Below, piece by piece: positions 1-4,931 of a stretch of 5,495 nucleotides of DNA. The notes under the pieces were generated by a model. It saw nothing but the letters and a program-made list of their open reading frames with translations. It was not told the DNA's origin and made no database searches. The position numbers and the translations under genes were made by a program. Positions within the stretch are counted from its first letter, which is position 1; the number at the start of each line of letters is the position of its first letter. Source of the DNA: an uncultured Prevotellaceae bacterium (GTDB lineage Bacteria > Bacteroidota > Bacteroidia > Bacteroidales > Bacteroidaceae); contig CALBJW010000163.1 in the NCBI GenBank assembly GCA_937893145.1, forward strand, positions 1 to 5,495. Direction: 5' to 3'.

Positions 1-613
1 TCTCATCGGAGTAGCCGAAGGAGTTGACCCCGATGCCGGAAGTGAGGTCGATATATTCCTTGCCGTCCTCGTCGCGCACGAGCGCGCCGTCCCGCCAGAT
101 CTTCAGCGCGTAGCAACGCGACTTGGTCTGCCCGCTCACGCCCGTTCCGTTGTGGTTCGCGAAGAGGTAAAGCGTGACGCCGAGGTCGAGCTCGCCCGTC
201 GCGGCGGGGTCGTTCGCCCAGTCCAGGACGACATTCCCGTCTCCGTCCGTGATGGTGGCGGTCTGCGATCCGTCGCGGAGCGCCGACTCGACATGATAAA
301 GCGTGTTGACGGACGCCTTCACCTTCGTTGAGAAGTAATTGTCATAGCCGAACATCCAGCCGTTGCTGTCGTACCACAGCAGCATAATGCGCTGTCCCGC
401 GGCGCTCTTCGCCGAGCAATACCCGCCGTCGCTTGGCAGCGCAACCCACAGCATGTCCGACTCCATCGAGAGTCCGCTTTGCGCGTTGATGCCGAGGTCG
501 ACGTACTGCGAGCCGTCCGACTCGACGTAGTCGACAAACTTGACCTCTGTCGAGAACAGAACCTGTGCACCGCCAAAAGCCGCGCACAACAATGTGATCA
601 TGAGTTTTTTCAT
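1..613 (-). CDS. Secreted protein with a LamG/concanavalin-like N-terminal domain, partial (3' end outside window)
   Basis: The frame is open for 204 codons from an ATG at 613 to the window edge. Residues 1 to about 20 form a signal peptide: MKK followed by a hydrophobic core (LMITLLCAAFGG). The mature part begins with the motif YVESDGSQYVDLGI (residues 29-42). It resembles the common Y-[IV]-E-S-[TD]-G-[ST]-Q-Y-[IV]-D motif that opens lectin-like (LamG/concanavalin fold) domains. Further on come alternating strands and the stretch LKIWRDGALVRD, typical of the far strands of such a domain. Such proteins are usually exported and bind surfaces or glycans; the exact ligand cannot be told. The gene starts 20 bases after the upstream stop codon, but its composition (61-120 has 43 G/C of 60) and its strong ribosome binding site differ from every other gene here. 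It could be a phage cargo gene, a host gene next to a prophage end, or the far side of an assembly join. Confidence 0.72.
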   Translation of the reverse strand, partial: MKKLMITLLCAAFGGAQVLFSTEVKFVDYVESDGSQYVDLGINAQSGLSMESDMLWVALPSDGGYCSAKSAAGQRIMLLWYDSNGWMFGYDNYFSTKVKASVNTLYHVESALRDGSQTATITDGDGNVVLDWANDPAATGELDLGVTLYLFANHNGTGVSGQTKSRCYALKIWRDGALVRDEDGKEYIDLTSGIGVNSFGYSDE

Positions 614-618
614 AGTTG

Positions 619-625
619 CTCCTTT
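619..625 (-). promoter_or_regulatory. Strong Shine-Dalgarno site of the secreted-protein gene
   Basis: On the minus strand AAAGGAG stands five bases before the ATG at 613. It fixes the start of that gene. No other gene in the window has such a site, which is unusual if all belong to the same Bacteroidota replicon. Confidence 0.8.
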
Positions 626-632
626 CTATTTA

Positions 633-1262
633 TCAGAATGGTGTCTGCGTCCGTCGCACTCTGCCTGTACGGAAGTTCACGGCTTCCTTCATGCCTTCCA
701 AAGCCTCATCCTGCTTTGCCTTCCAGTTGGCGGCGGCAGGTGGGTTTGTTATGCTCAGCCAGTCGGCAAGCACCCTGCACACCATGTACTCATGAATGTA
801 TCTCACAATCAGTCGTACCGTGGTCTTACTGTATTCGTCGGGCACAAGAAGGCGTATCACATAGTCGCCTGTTGGCTTCTCCTCTGGAGTCTCGTCGGTA
901 AATTCCTCCTCATCATCTACCGTTCCCGAAGTATCTCCTTCGGGCGTTTCTCCTTCTGGCTCTGCCACTGTGCCCTCTGCATCAGCAGTGGGTTCTACAA
1001 ACGTCGGCGTATCGTCCATTTCGGTCTCCTGTTCCACATTCTCCTTCGTGTATGGGAACAAGGCTTCCTCACATTCAGCATGGGCGAGGTCAAGCACTCT
1101 CGTCACCCTGTCGATGTTACCGTCCTCACCGATGTCCTGCACTTGGTGGCGGTCATGCTCCGTCTTAACCTGCATCACGTCACCCTCCACATACGCATTG
1201 TTTCGTATATCGTAGAGGAGTTCCTCACGTTTGAAGGTCATCTTCACGGTCTTTGTCCTCAC
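633..1262 (-). CDS. Phage protein of unknown function, paralogue A, with acidic linker carrying two palindromic elements
   Basis: The product is 209 residues if started at the GTG at 1262. I chose this start because MRTKTVKMTF then aligns without gaps to MAKKVIAITL of the next paralogue (1307-1801). The ATG at 1241 is the main alternative and would lose the first strand. Residues 1-30 contain the family signature (ELLYDIRNNAYVEGD), and residues 132-209 hold a C-terminal part with YVIRLLVP, ADWLSITN and a basic tail. Between them lies an acidic, probably disordered linker (about residues 78-131, rich in E, D, T, P, G). Two copies of the palindromic element encode residues 91-100 and 107-116 of this linker. 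The two paralogues lack a comparable acidic stretch. Function is unknown; position among lysis and late genes suggests a virion or assembly role, which is only inference. Confidence 0.8.
   Translation of the reverse strand: MRTKTVKMTFKREELLYDIRNNAYVEGDVMQVKTEHDRHQVQDIGEDGNIDRVTRVLDLAHAECEEALFPYTKENVEQETEMDDTPTFVEPTADAEGTVAEPEGETPEGDTSGTVDDEEEFTDETPEEKPTGDYVIRLLVPDEYSKTTVRLIVRYIHEYMVCRVLADWLSITNPPAAANWKAKQDEALEGMKEAVNFRTGRVRRTQTPF
916..944 (-). repeat. Palindromic element copy 1 (intragenic)
   Basis: On the + strand TCTACCGTT (916-924) precedes the hairpin CCCGAAG-TATCTC-CTTCGGG (925-944), a perfect 7-bp stem. It is the most diverged 9-mer of the family. On the coding strand it reads P-E-G-D-T-S-G-T-V-D inside the acidic linker of the 633-1262 gene. 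Confidence 0.75.
964..992 (-). repeat. Palindromic element copy 2 (intragenic)
   Basis: On the + strand GCCACTGTG (964-972) precedes CCCTCTGC-ATCA-GCAGTGGG (973-992), an 8-bp stem with one T-T mismatch. On the coding strand it reads P-T-A-D-A-E-G-T-V-A. It lies only 19 bases from copy 1, in the same frame. Confidence 0.78.
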
Positions 1263-1289
1263 CACCGTGCCCTGCGCTTTTCCGCAGGT
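1261..1289 (-). repeat. Palindromic element copy 3 (intergenic, overlaps a likely GTG start)
   Basis: On the + strand ACCACCGTG (1261-1269) precedes CCCTGCG-CTTTTC-CGCAGGT (1270-1289). The stem is 6 bp because the last base is T instead of G. It fills the gap between the 1307-1801 and 633-1262 genes, and its conserved end runs into the likely GTG start at 1262. Confidence 0.8.
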
Positions 1290-1306
1290 CCTACGACAGT
1301 GCATCA

Positions 1307-1801
1307 TTACACTACGTTGGTACGAGTAGGACGCATACGCTTGTTCACTGCCTCACGCAGCTGTTCAAGGTTAGCGGCTGCAAGGGTGATGTAGTCGCTT
1401 GCGTCGTTCTTGTTCGTGATAGTGGACCAGTCGCCGATAGCACTGTTCACCAGATACTGATGCAGTGCCGTACTGATAGTATCGTTCGATGCGTTGTTGT
1501 AGTTAGGAGGCATGTTCAGCGACAGAGTGAGGTTACCTGTGCTACTGAGCTGCTTGTCGTTGGTACTGGTCCCACTCTCATTGATGTATTCGCTGAGCTT
1601 GGTCTTCAAGTTCGCGAAGGCATTGCCGATAGAGCGCATGATCTGGTTTGCGTTCTCATCATCGTCATTTGCCTGCATGTTAGCCACCTCCTCATGGTTG
1701 GTACCAGTCTGGCGGCTGCGACCTGTCAAGTAGGTCTTGTTCTGCACGTCGTAGATAAGCTCCGACATGTAGAGCGTAATTGCGATAACTTTCTTTGCCA
1801 T
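1307..1801 (-). CDS. Phage protein of unknown function, paralogue B
   Basis: This is a 164-residue protein with no recognised domain. It shares with the 633-1262 product an N-terminal pattern (ELIYDVQNKTYLTG, residues 14-27, against ELLYDIRNNAYVEG). It also shares a C-terminal pattern: LTLSLNMPPNY, then GDWSTITN (123-130), then a helix and a basic tail ending RMRPTRT. The middle (about 30-85) is polar and rich in N, D, S and T. The ATG at 1801 is preceded by an A/T-rich leader without Shine-Dalgarno, and no palindromic element precedes it. The upstream gene ends 13 bases before the start, so it probably belongs to the same transcript. Function is unknown. Confidence 0.85.
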   Translation of the reverse strand: MAKKVIAITLYMSELIYDVQNKTYLTGRSRQTGTNHEEVANMQANDDDENANQIMRSIGNAFANLKTKLSEYINESGTSTNDKQLSSTGNLTLSLNMPPNYNNASNDTISTALHQYLVNSAIGDWSTITNKNDASDYITLAAANLEQLREAVNKRMRPTRTNVV

Positions 1802-1814
1802 TGTAGTTATAAGT

Positions 1815-2396
1815 TTAGAAGATTTTGTAACCTATCATCACACCCACCATGGGCGTGACAGTTCCTTTGTGACTAATTCCAGCACCTACGCCTACCATGC
1901 CGCCCCATCGTCGCCGCTTCTTATCCAAGTACAGCGTGTTGGTCACTGTCTCGGTGCGCCTGTAGATGTTGATGCTGTCAAGCTCTGGCTCATACCCACT
2001 GACCCATGCTTTGTAATCGTCGGTCTCGTAGGTCTTCTGAGTAAAGGGGACAATCACACGCGCCGAGTCGGGAGGCATGTTGTTTGCCACTACGTCATTC
2101 ACAAGTGCATCCAATCCAGCAGCCACAGTTTCCTGCACGTCCGCGTAGGGTTCATCTGCCACCGTTCCCAACATGTTAGTGTCGGGCTTGTCCGCGACAG
2201 CAAGCCACCGCGTCTGATAGCGAATTACCACGCTGTCCGTTGCCACTGGCTCCAAGATGCAAAGCGTGTCAAACTTGACGATAGTGTCTGTACGCACTAC
2301 GTCCGTCACTCCCACGTCCTGCTCACCGCAACGAGTAAGAAGTCCGCATACTATGCCAACAATAAAGGTGCACAGCAAAACAAGAAAATTCTTCAT
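1815..2396 (-). CDS. Membrane-anchored phage protein, possible spanin-like role (DUF6808-like)
   Basis: The 193-residue product starts with a hydrophobic anchor (about residues 3-21, FLVLLCTFIVGIVCGLL). A predicted periplasmic part follows, rich in D, T and V (DTIVKFDTL, DSVVIRYQTRWLAV), then PFTQKTYETDDYKAWVSGY (117-135), and a C-terminal stretch KKRRRWGGMVGVGAG to GVMIGYKIF that looks like terminal beta strands. This architecture resembles small proteins of Bacteroides phages that I recall as DUF6808; that name is from memory and unchecked. Its place just after the endolysin is where spanin-type proteins often lie, so an envelope role in lysis is plausible but inferred. Residues 71-80 (PDTNMLGTVA) are encoded by a palindromic element. 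They open a stretch (about 71-108) that looks like an insertion before the VIVPFTQ strand. The ATG follows a leader carrying another copy of the element. Confidence 0.82.
   Translation of the reverse strand: MKNFLVLLCTFIVGIVCGLLTRCGEQDVGVTDVVRTDTIVKFDTLCILEPVATDSVVIRYQTRWLAVADKPDTNMLGTVADEPYADVQETVAAGLDALVNDVVANNMPPDSARVIVPFTQKTYETDDYKAWVSGYEPELDSINIYRRTETVTNTLYLDKKRRRWGGMVGVGAGISHKGTVTPMVGVMIGYKIF
2158..2186 (-). repeat. Palindromic element copy 4 (intragenic)
   Basis: On the + strand GCCACCGTT (2158-2166) precedes CCCAACA-TGTTAG-TGTCGGG (2167-2186), a 7-bp stem. Pair 4 is A-C on this strand and a G-T wobble on the coding strand. It encodes P-D-T-N-M-L-G-T-V-A in the 1815-2396 gene. Confidence 0.75.
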
Positions 2397-2412
2397 TGCT
2401 TTTCAGAATTAT

Positions 2413-2441
2413 GCCACCGTTCCCTGCGCTTTTACGCAGGG
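2413..2441 (-). repeat. Palindromic element copy 5 (intergenic)
   Basis: On the + strand GCCACCGTT (2413-2421) precedes CCCTGCG-CTTTTA-CGCAGGG (2422-2441), a perfect 7-bp stem. It lies between the endolysin stop and the ATG at 2396. Sixteen bases, mostly A/T, separate the conserved 9-mer from that start. Confidence 0.85.
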
Positions 2442-2453
2442 TCAAGCAGCTGG

Positions 2454-3122
2454 TTATTGTTTGAGATAATTGATAATGCCCTTCTTATGCAGAGCAACGA
2501 TAGCCTTGCGTCCCTTCTCGCTTTCGAGGAAGGCAACGTCTGCCTTGTTGTCTTGAAACAGGTTCTCAGTCAGAACAGCAGGACAGCTTGTATGTGCCAG
2601 CACATAGAAGTTACTCTCTTGGTCTGGATCTCCGTCTGCATAGTCAGTACGGAACGCACGCTGCTTCTCGCTATACGCGCCTGTCTTCTTGCCTGCATCA
2701 AGTGCCTTCGCATAGTCGGCAAGCTCCACCTGTGCCGCTTCATACAGCTTTGTGGCGAGTGCATCTGCCTTCGTCTTGCCGCGACTGGTGTACGCGCACC
2801 AACCGCCTGCGTTCATCCACTTGCCTTCGCTGCCTGCTGCATTGACATGGATAGACACATAGATGCAGTTCGCCGTGCCATACTGACGGCAAAGCTGGTT
2901 CACGATGATGCAACGCTGCTCCAGTTCCTTGCTCTGCTTGCCTGGCACTTCGTCGCCTTCCATATCGACAAACACCTTGTAGCCTGCTGCCTCAAGCTCT
3001 GCTTTCAGCTGCTTGATAATCTCGCGACTATACTTATACTCGCGAAACTTCTTGTCGGGACTGCACTTGCCGCCTACGTTCACGCCGTGCGCAGTACCCA
3101 GTATGATAATTTTCTTTTCCAT
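2454..3122 (-). CDS. N-acetylmuramoyl-L-alanine amidase (Amidase_3 family), phage endolysin
   Basis: This 222-residue protein is a zinc-dependent amidase that cuts the bond between N-acetylmuramic acid and L-alanine in peptidoglycan; in a phage it serves as the endolysin. The single domain spans nearly the whole length. Visible family marks are IILGTAHG with His12, FREYKYS with Glu28 and YVSIHVNA with His92 (the expected zinc ligands), and PAVLTENLF with Glu186 as the expected catalytic glutamate. No signal peptide or separate cell-wall-binding domain is seen, so export would depend on a holin, and one is encoded upstream (3690-4157). The ATG at 3122 follows an A-rich leader and a palindromic element. 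All catalytic residues are present, so it is probably active. Confidence 0.93.
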   Translation of the reverse strand: MEKKIIILGTAHGVNVGGKCSPDKKFREYKYSREIIKQLKAELEAAGYKVFVDMEGDEVPGKQSKELEQRCIIVNQLCRQYGTANCIYVSIHVNAAGSEGKWMNAGGWCAYTSRGKTKADALATKLYEAAQVELADYAKALDAGKKTGAYSEKQRAFRTDYADGDPDQESNFYVLAHTSCPAVLTENLFQDNKADVAFLESEKGRKAIVALHKKGIINYLKQ

Positions 3123-3128
3123 TTCTTA

Positions 3129-3140
3129 GTCTGTTTTTAT
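3129..3140 (-). promoter_or_regulatory. Leader 12-mer shared with the 4396-4875 gene
   Basis: ATAAAAACAGAC on the minus strand lies just before the endolysin start. The identical 12-mer lies at 4880-4891. Both stand between a palindromic element and an ATGGAAAAGA start. A-rich leaders favour translation initiation in Bacteroidota, so this may be a duplicated initiation region. Confidence 0.5.
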
Positions 3141-3142
3141 TA

Positions 3143-3171
3143 GCCACTGTTCCGTCAGCGTCCGCTGGCGG
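3143..3171 (-). repeat. Palindromic element copy 6 (intergenic)
   Basis: On the + strand GCCACTGTT (3143-3151) precedes CCGTCAGC-GTCC-GCTGGCGG (3152-3171), an 8-bp stem with one T-G wobble. Pair 3 is G-C where the other copies have C-G, a clear compensatory change. It begins one base after the stop codon of the 3173-3649 gene. Confidence 0.83.
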
Positions 3172-3172
3172 C

Positions 3173-3649
3173 TTATGCAGGAACAACTCTCGTCGGCTTC
3201 TTCCTGTAGTATATCTTCTTCATCACGTCGTCGATAGCACCTACCGCATCACCGCCGTAGCTCTCGCTCTCGCCCTTGTTCGTGAACTTGTACCACTTCG
3301 ACACAATCATTGCCACAAAGTATGAGAACAGAGAGGTCTCGATGCTGCCTTTCAGACTCTCGTCAAAGCTGCTGCTAAGTTCCAGCTTAACCTCGTAGTC
3401 CTTATCAAGCTCCACACCATGGCTCATAGGCTGGTCGGTAACGCTGACGAGGAACGGTTTGAACTGTTCCGTTGCACCATTGCAAGCCTCAACCCAGAAG
3501 CGTTCAAGCATTTCTCTGTCTGCATCGGTGGTAAAGATACGGTCGTAAGCCGATTCGTCACCCTGCATCTTTACGCCTGTGTACGATGTGGTCTTCGCAA
3601 CCTCATCGTACACTCTGGCTTTATTTATTTTCAGTTCAATATTCTTCAT
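3173..3649 (-). CDS. Phage protein of unknown function, paralogue C
   Basis: This is a 158-residue soluble protein without a domain I recognise. It looks like a third, more distant member of the family at 633-1262 and 1307-1801. Shared marks are an N-terminal strand followed by VYDEVAKTTSYTG (13-25), a central YEVKLELSSSF (85-95), SKWYKFTN (117-124) matching GDWSTITN and ADWLSITN of the paralogues, and a basic end with KKPTR. The region from about 100 to 120 is fairly hydrophobic (TSLFSYFVAMIVSKWY) and may be a buried helix. The gene lies between holin and endolysin. Function is unknown; a small structural or assembly protein is one possibility. Confidence 0.85.
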   Translation of the reverse strand: MKNIELKINKARVYDEVAKTTSYTGVKMQGDESAYDRIFTTDADREMLERFWVEACNGATEQFKPFLVSVTDQPMSHGVELDKDYEVKLELSSSFDESLKGSIETSLFSYFVAMIVSKWYKFTNKGESESYGGDAVGAIDDVMKKIYYRKKPTRVVPA

Positions 3650-3653
3650 GCTG

Positions 3654-3661
3654 CAAAATTA
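3654..3661 (-). promoter_or_regulatory. Possible Bacteroidota -7 promoter element
   Basis: TAATTTTG on the minus strand fits the Bacteroidota -7 consensus TAnnTTTG and lies four bases before the ATG at 3649. I see no good TTTG -33 box at the right distance. If it is real, the transcript would be leaderless or nearly so. Confidence 0.22.
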
Positions 3662-3689
3662 TAGATTGTGAAGGAAACTTCGGTTTTAT

Positions 3690-4157
3690 CTATTTCTTTG
3701 CGTTAAGATATTCCGCTATGGCTTCCGCTATTTCTTTCGGGTCACTCCTGTGCGTTGCTATGGCTTTCGCAAGCTCCGTCACTTCCTTCATTTCCCTGCT
3801 CTCCTTTGCGTCCGCTGGCTCCCAGATACTCTTTATCTCAATGCTCGCCACGAATAGCACGGCTATCAGTGTGAACAATGGGAACGTGTATAGCGTCCAG
3901 TCATTGAAGATATGAAGGAACACAAAACCTGCTATCTGCACACCGTCCAGCACAAGCATGGCAAGGATAGCGTTGTAATAGCGTGATAACTTCTGCACCG
4001 TGCGCTGCATCTTGTCGCTTCTGATGCGGTCGCCGCGCGTGTGTGCCTTGCGTATGCCTGCCCAAAAGTCAAGACCTATAAGCAGCAGCGGCACTACAAG
4101 CAGTCCCACCACCAAGAATAGGACTACTATCAACTGTTCTGAAATCGTGTAGCTCAT
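3690..4157 (-). CDS. Phage holin family protein
   Basis: The 155-residue product has three predicted membrane segments (about 8-30, 62-82, 88-108) and a charged C-terminal helix (about 112-155). The stretch GLDFWAGIRKA, RGDRIRSDKM, RTVQKLSRYYNAIL after the first segment matches the pattern D-x3-G-x2-KA ... SDKM/L-x-R-T ... K-x3-Y seen in Bacteroidota phage holins of the Phage_holin_4 type. Holins form holes in the inner membrane at a set time so that the endolysin can reach the cell wall. The start overlaps the upstream stop by four bases (ATGA), which suggests translational coupling. The matching amidase is encoded two genes downstream. Confidence 0.85.
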   Translation of the reverse strand: MSYTISEQLIVVLFLVVGLLVVPLLLIGLDFWAGIRKAHTRGDRIRSDKMQRTVQKLSRYYNAILAMLVLDGVQIAGFVFLHIFNDWTLYTFPLFTLIAVLFVASIEIKSIWEPADAKESREMKEVTELAKAIATHRSDPKEIAEAIAEYLNAKK

Positions 4158-4399
4158 AACAATGCCTTGATTAAAAGTTTAACACTCAGACCAAGTACCG
4201 CACCGCCAACGGTTAAGCCCCAGTCTATCCAATCCCACATGCCGCCGTGCGCCCTGTCCTTGTACTCCAGTGCCGAAGCGACTCCTACGCCAACGTAGGC
4301 AGAGCAATAGATGCTGTCACCAGCCAAGCCTATTGCCACACCGCCGAGAAGATGCTTCCAGCGGTTGCTCTCGCCGAGCCATTTCCAAATCTTTTTCAT
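4154..4399 (-). CDS. Small membrane protein of the lysis region
   Basis: This 81-residue protein has two hydrophobic, glycine-rich segments (about 17-45 and 57-80) joined by a charged loop with EYKDRAHGG and WDWIDW. The pattern W-K-H, small glycine-rich helix, E-x-K-D, D-x2-D, then T-x-G-G resembles small VanZ/YfiM-like membrane proteins (for example His16, Glu45, Lys47, Asp48, Asp56, Asp59), which is a loose likeness only. It is coupled on both sides by ATGA overlaps, with the 4396-4875 gene upstream and the holin downstream. Its job could be as an accessory to the holin or an antiholin, but nothing in the sequence proves that. Confidence 0.75.
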   Translation of the reverse strand: MKKIWKWLGESNRWKHLLGGVAIGLAGDSIYCSAYVGVGVASALEYKDRAHGGMWDWIDWGLTVGGAVLGLSVKLLIKALL

Positions 4400-4875
4400 T
4401 GTTCTATCTGGTTTAAGAGGTTGTCGTAATCTACAGAGTCTTTCACGCTCCAGCCGTCTTCAATGCACATGCGCACATGCGCCACCATGCCATGGTAGAA
4501 GTCTGCAAGCTCCTCTGGTGTCTCAATAAATGCCACCGTGCCCGATGCGTCAGCGTCGGGATCATACACCCTCACCTTAACAGGCAACTCGCCTGCAAGG
4601 TAGTCTGACGTGTAGTTCTGCTGGTTCTCGCCACTCAGCCACACCTGCTTGCCCTTCCACCTGTAACCGCCTACAATGCGCTCCTGCGTCAGAGTGTTCA
4701 CATGGGCTTCAATCACTGAACGCAACTCGTCCACCGTCGGCTTATGGTCAAACCTGTGGCGGTAGTTGTAGCCGCCCATGCTGTCCTCACCGTAGCCGAA
4801 GAACAGGATGTAACTCTTGTTCGATACCTTCACAACACCGTCCTGTGCTGCACTGGCTCCATAAATCTTTTCCAT
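4396..4875 (-). CDS. Phage protein resembling tail-fibre-assembly / DUF4376-like proteins
   Basis: The protein has 159 residues. The N-terminal third (MEKIYGASAAQDGVVKVSNKS to FDHKPTVDELRSVIEAHVN) looks like a substrate-mimic or adaptor part. Residues 66-98 (RIVGGYRWKGKQVWLSGENQQNY to LAGELPVKVRV) and the C-terminal VAFIETPEELADFYHGM, CIEDGWSVKDSVDYD follow the order of small phage proteins annotated as DUF4376 or tail-fibre assembly: W-x-G-x2-V-x-L, Q-x2-Y, L-P, V-x-F-x-T-x-E-E, then a helix and a closing W-x2-K. I give the name with moderate confidence. Residues 106-115 (PDADASGTVA) are encoded by a palindromic element and fall between two predicted strands, a tolerant turn. The ATG at 4875 follows an A-rich leader downstream of another copy of the element. 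The stop overlaps the next start (ATGA). Confidence 0.78.
   Translation of the reverse strand: MEKIYGASAAQDGVVKVSNKSYILFFGYGEDSMGGYNYRHRFDHKPTVDELRSVIEAHVNTLTQERIVGGYRWKGKQVWLSGENQQNYTSDYLAGELPVKVRVYDPDADASGTVAFIETPEELADFYHGMVAHVRMCIEDGWSVKDSVDYDNLLNQIEQ
4532..4560 (-). repeat. Palindromic element copy 7 (intragenic)
   Basis: On the + strand GCCACCGTG (4532-4540) precedes CCCGATGC-GTCA-GCGTCGGG (4541-4560), an 8-bp stem with one T-G wobble. On the coding strand it reads P-D-A-D-A-S-G-T-V-A inside the 4396-4875 gene. Confidence 0.82.
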
Positions 4876-4879
4876 TGTC

Positions 4880-4891
4880 GTCTGTTTTTAT
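4880..4891 (-). promoter_or_regulatory. Leader 12-mer shared with the endolysin gene
   Basis: ATAAAAACAGAC on the minus strand, identical to 3129-3140, directly follows palindromic element copy 8 and precedes the ATG at 4875 by four bases. Confidence 0.5.
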
Positions 4892-4920
4892 GCCACCGTG
4901 CCCTGTGCGTTAGCGCAGGG
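4892..4920 (-). repeat. Palindromic element copy 8 (intergenic)
   Basis: On the + strand GCCACCGTG (4892-4900) precedes CCCTGTGC-GTTA-GCGCAGGG (4901-4920), an 8-bp stem with one T-G wobble. It lies between the stop of the reverse transcriptase gene and the ATG at 4875. No T-run follows on either strand, so it does not look like an intrinsic terminator. Confidence 0.85.
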
Positions 4921-4931
4921 TTCAGAAGCTG

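Noticed and set aside
319..587. Two short minus-strand frames rich in Arg, Ser and Cys
   Set aside because: They are shadow frames of the 1-613 gene, which has a signal peptide, a Shine-Dalgarno site and a recognisable domain opening.
540..1394. Open frame of 284 codons on the + strand
   Set aside because: It is antisense to two supported genes and crosses the composition boundary at 613-633. The translation is Cys/His/Leu-rich with no recognisable domain.
1869..3143. Open frame of 424 codons on the + strand
   Set aside because: It is antisense to the endolysin and the membrane-anchored gene, both of which show clear family features. Its translation shows no domain, and it starts without a recognisable initiation context. 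Long antisense frames arise from codon bias.
3994..4010. Further element copy at CACCGTGCGCTGC
   Set aside because: It contains CACCGTG but no 20-base hairpin follows, and the coding frame (Q-R-T-V-Q) differs from that of the true copies.
4805..4827. Further element copy at ACACCGTCCTGTGCTGC
   Set aside because: The sequence looks similar to copy 8 but the flank lacks the GCCACCGT form, and the best fold has a one-base loop and a mismatch.
2422..4920. Hairpins as Rho-independent terminators
   Set aside because: None of the eight hairpins is followed by a T-run on either strand, and four of them are inside genes. The T-rich part at 3133-3138 and 4883-4888 lies before, not after, the hairpin on the + strand.
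916..4920. CRISPR array
   Set aside because: The distances between units are irregular (19 bases to more than 1 kb), units contain variable stems rather than constant repeats, and no cas gene is present.
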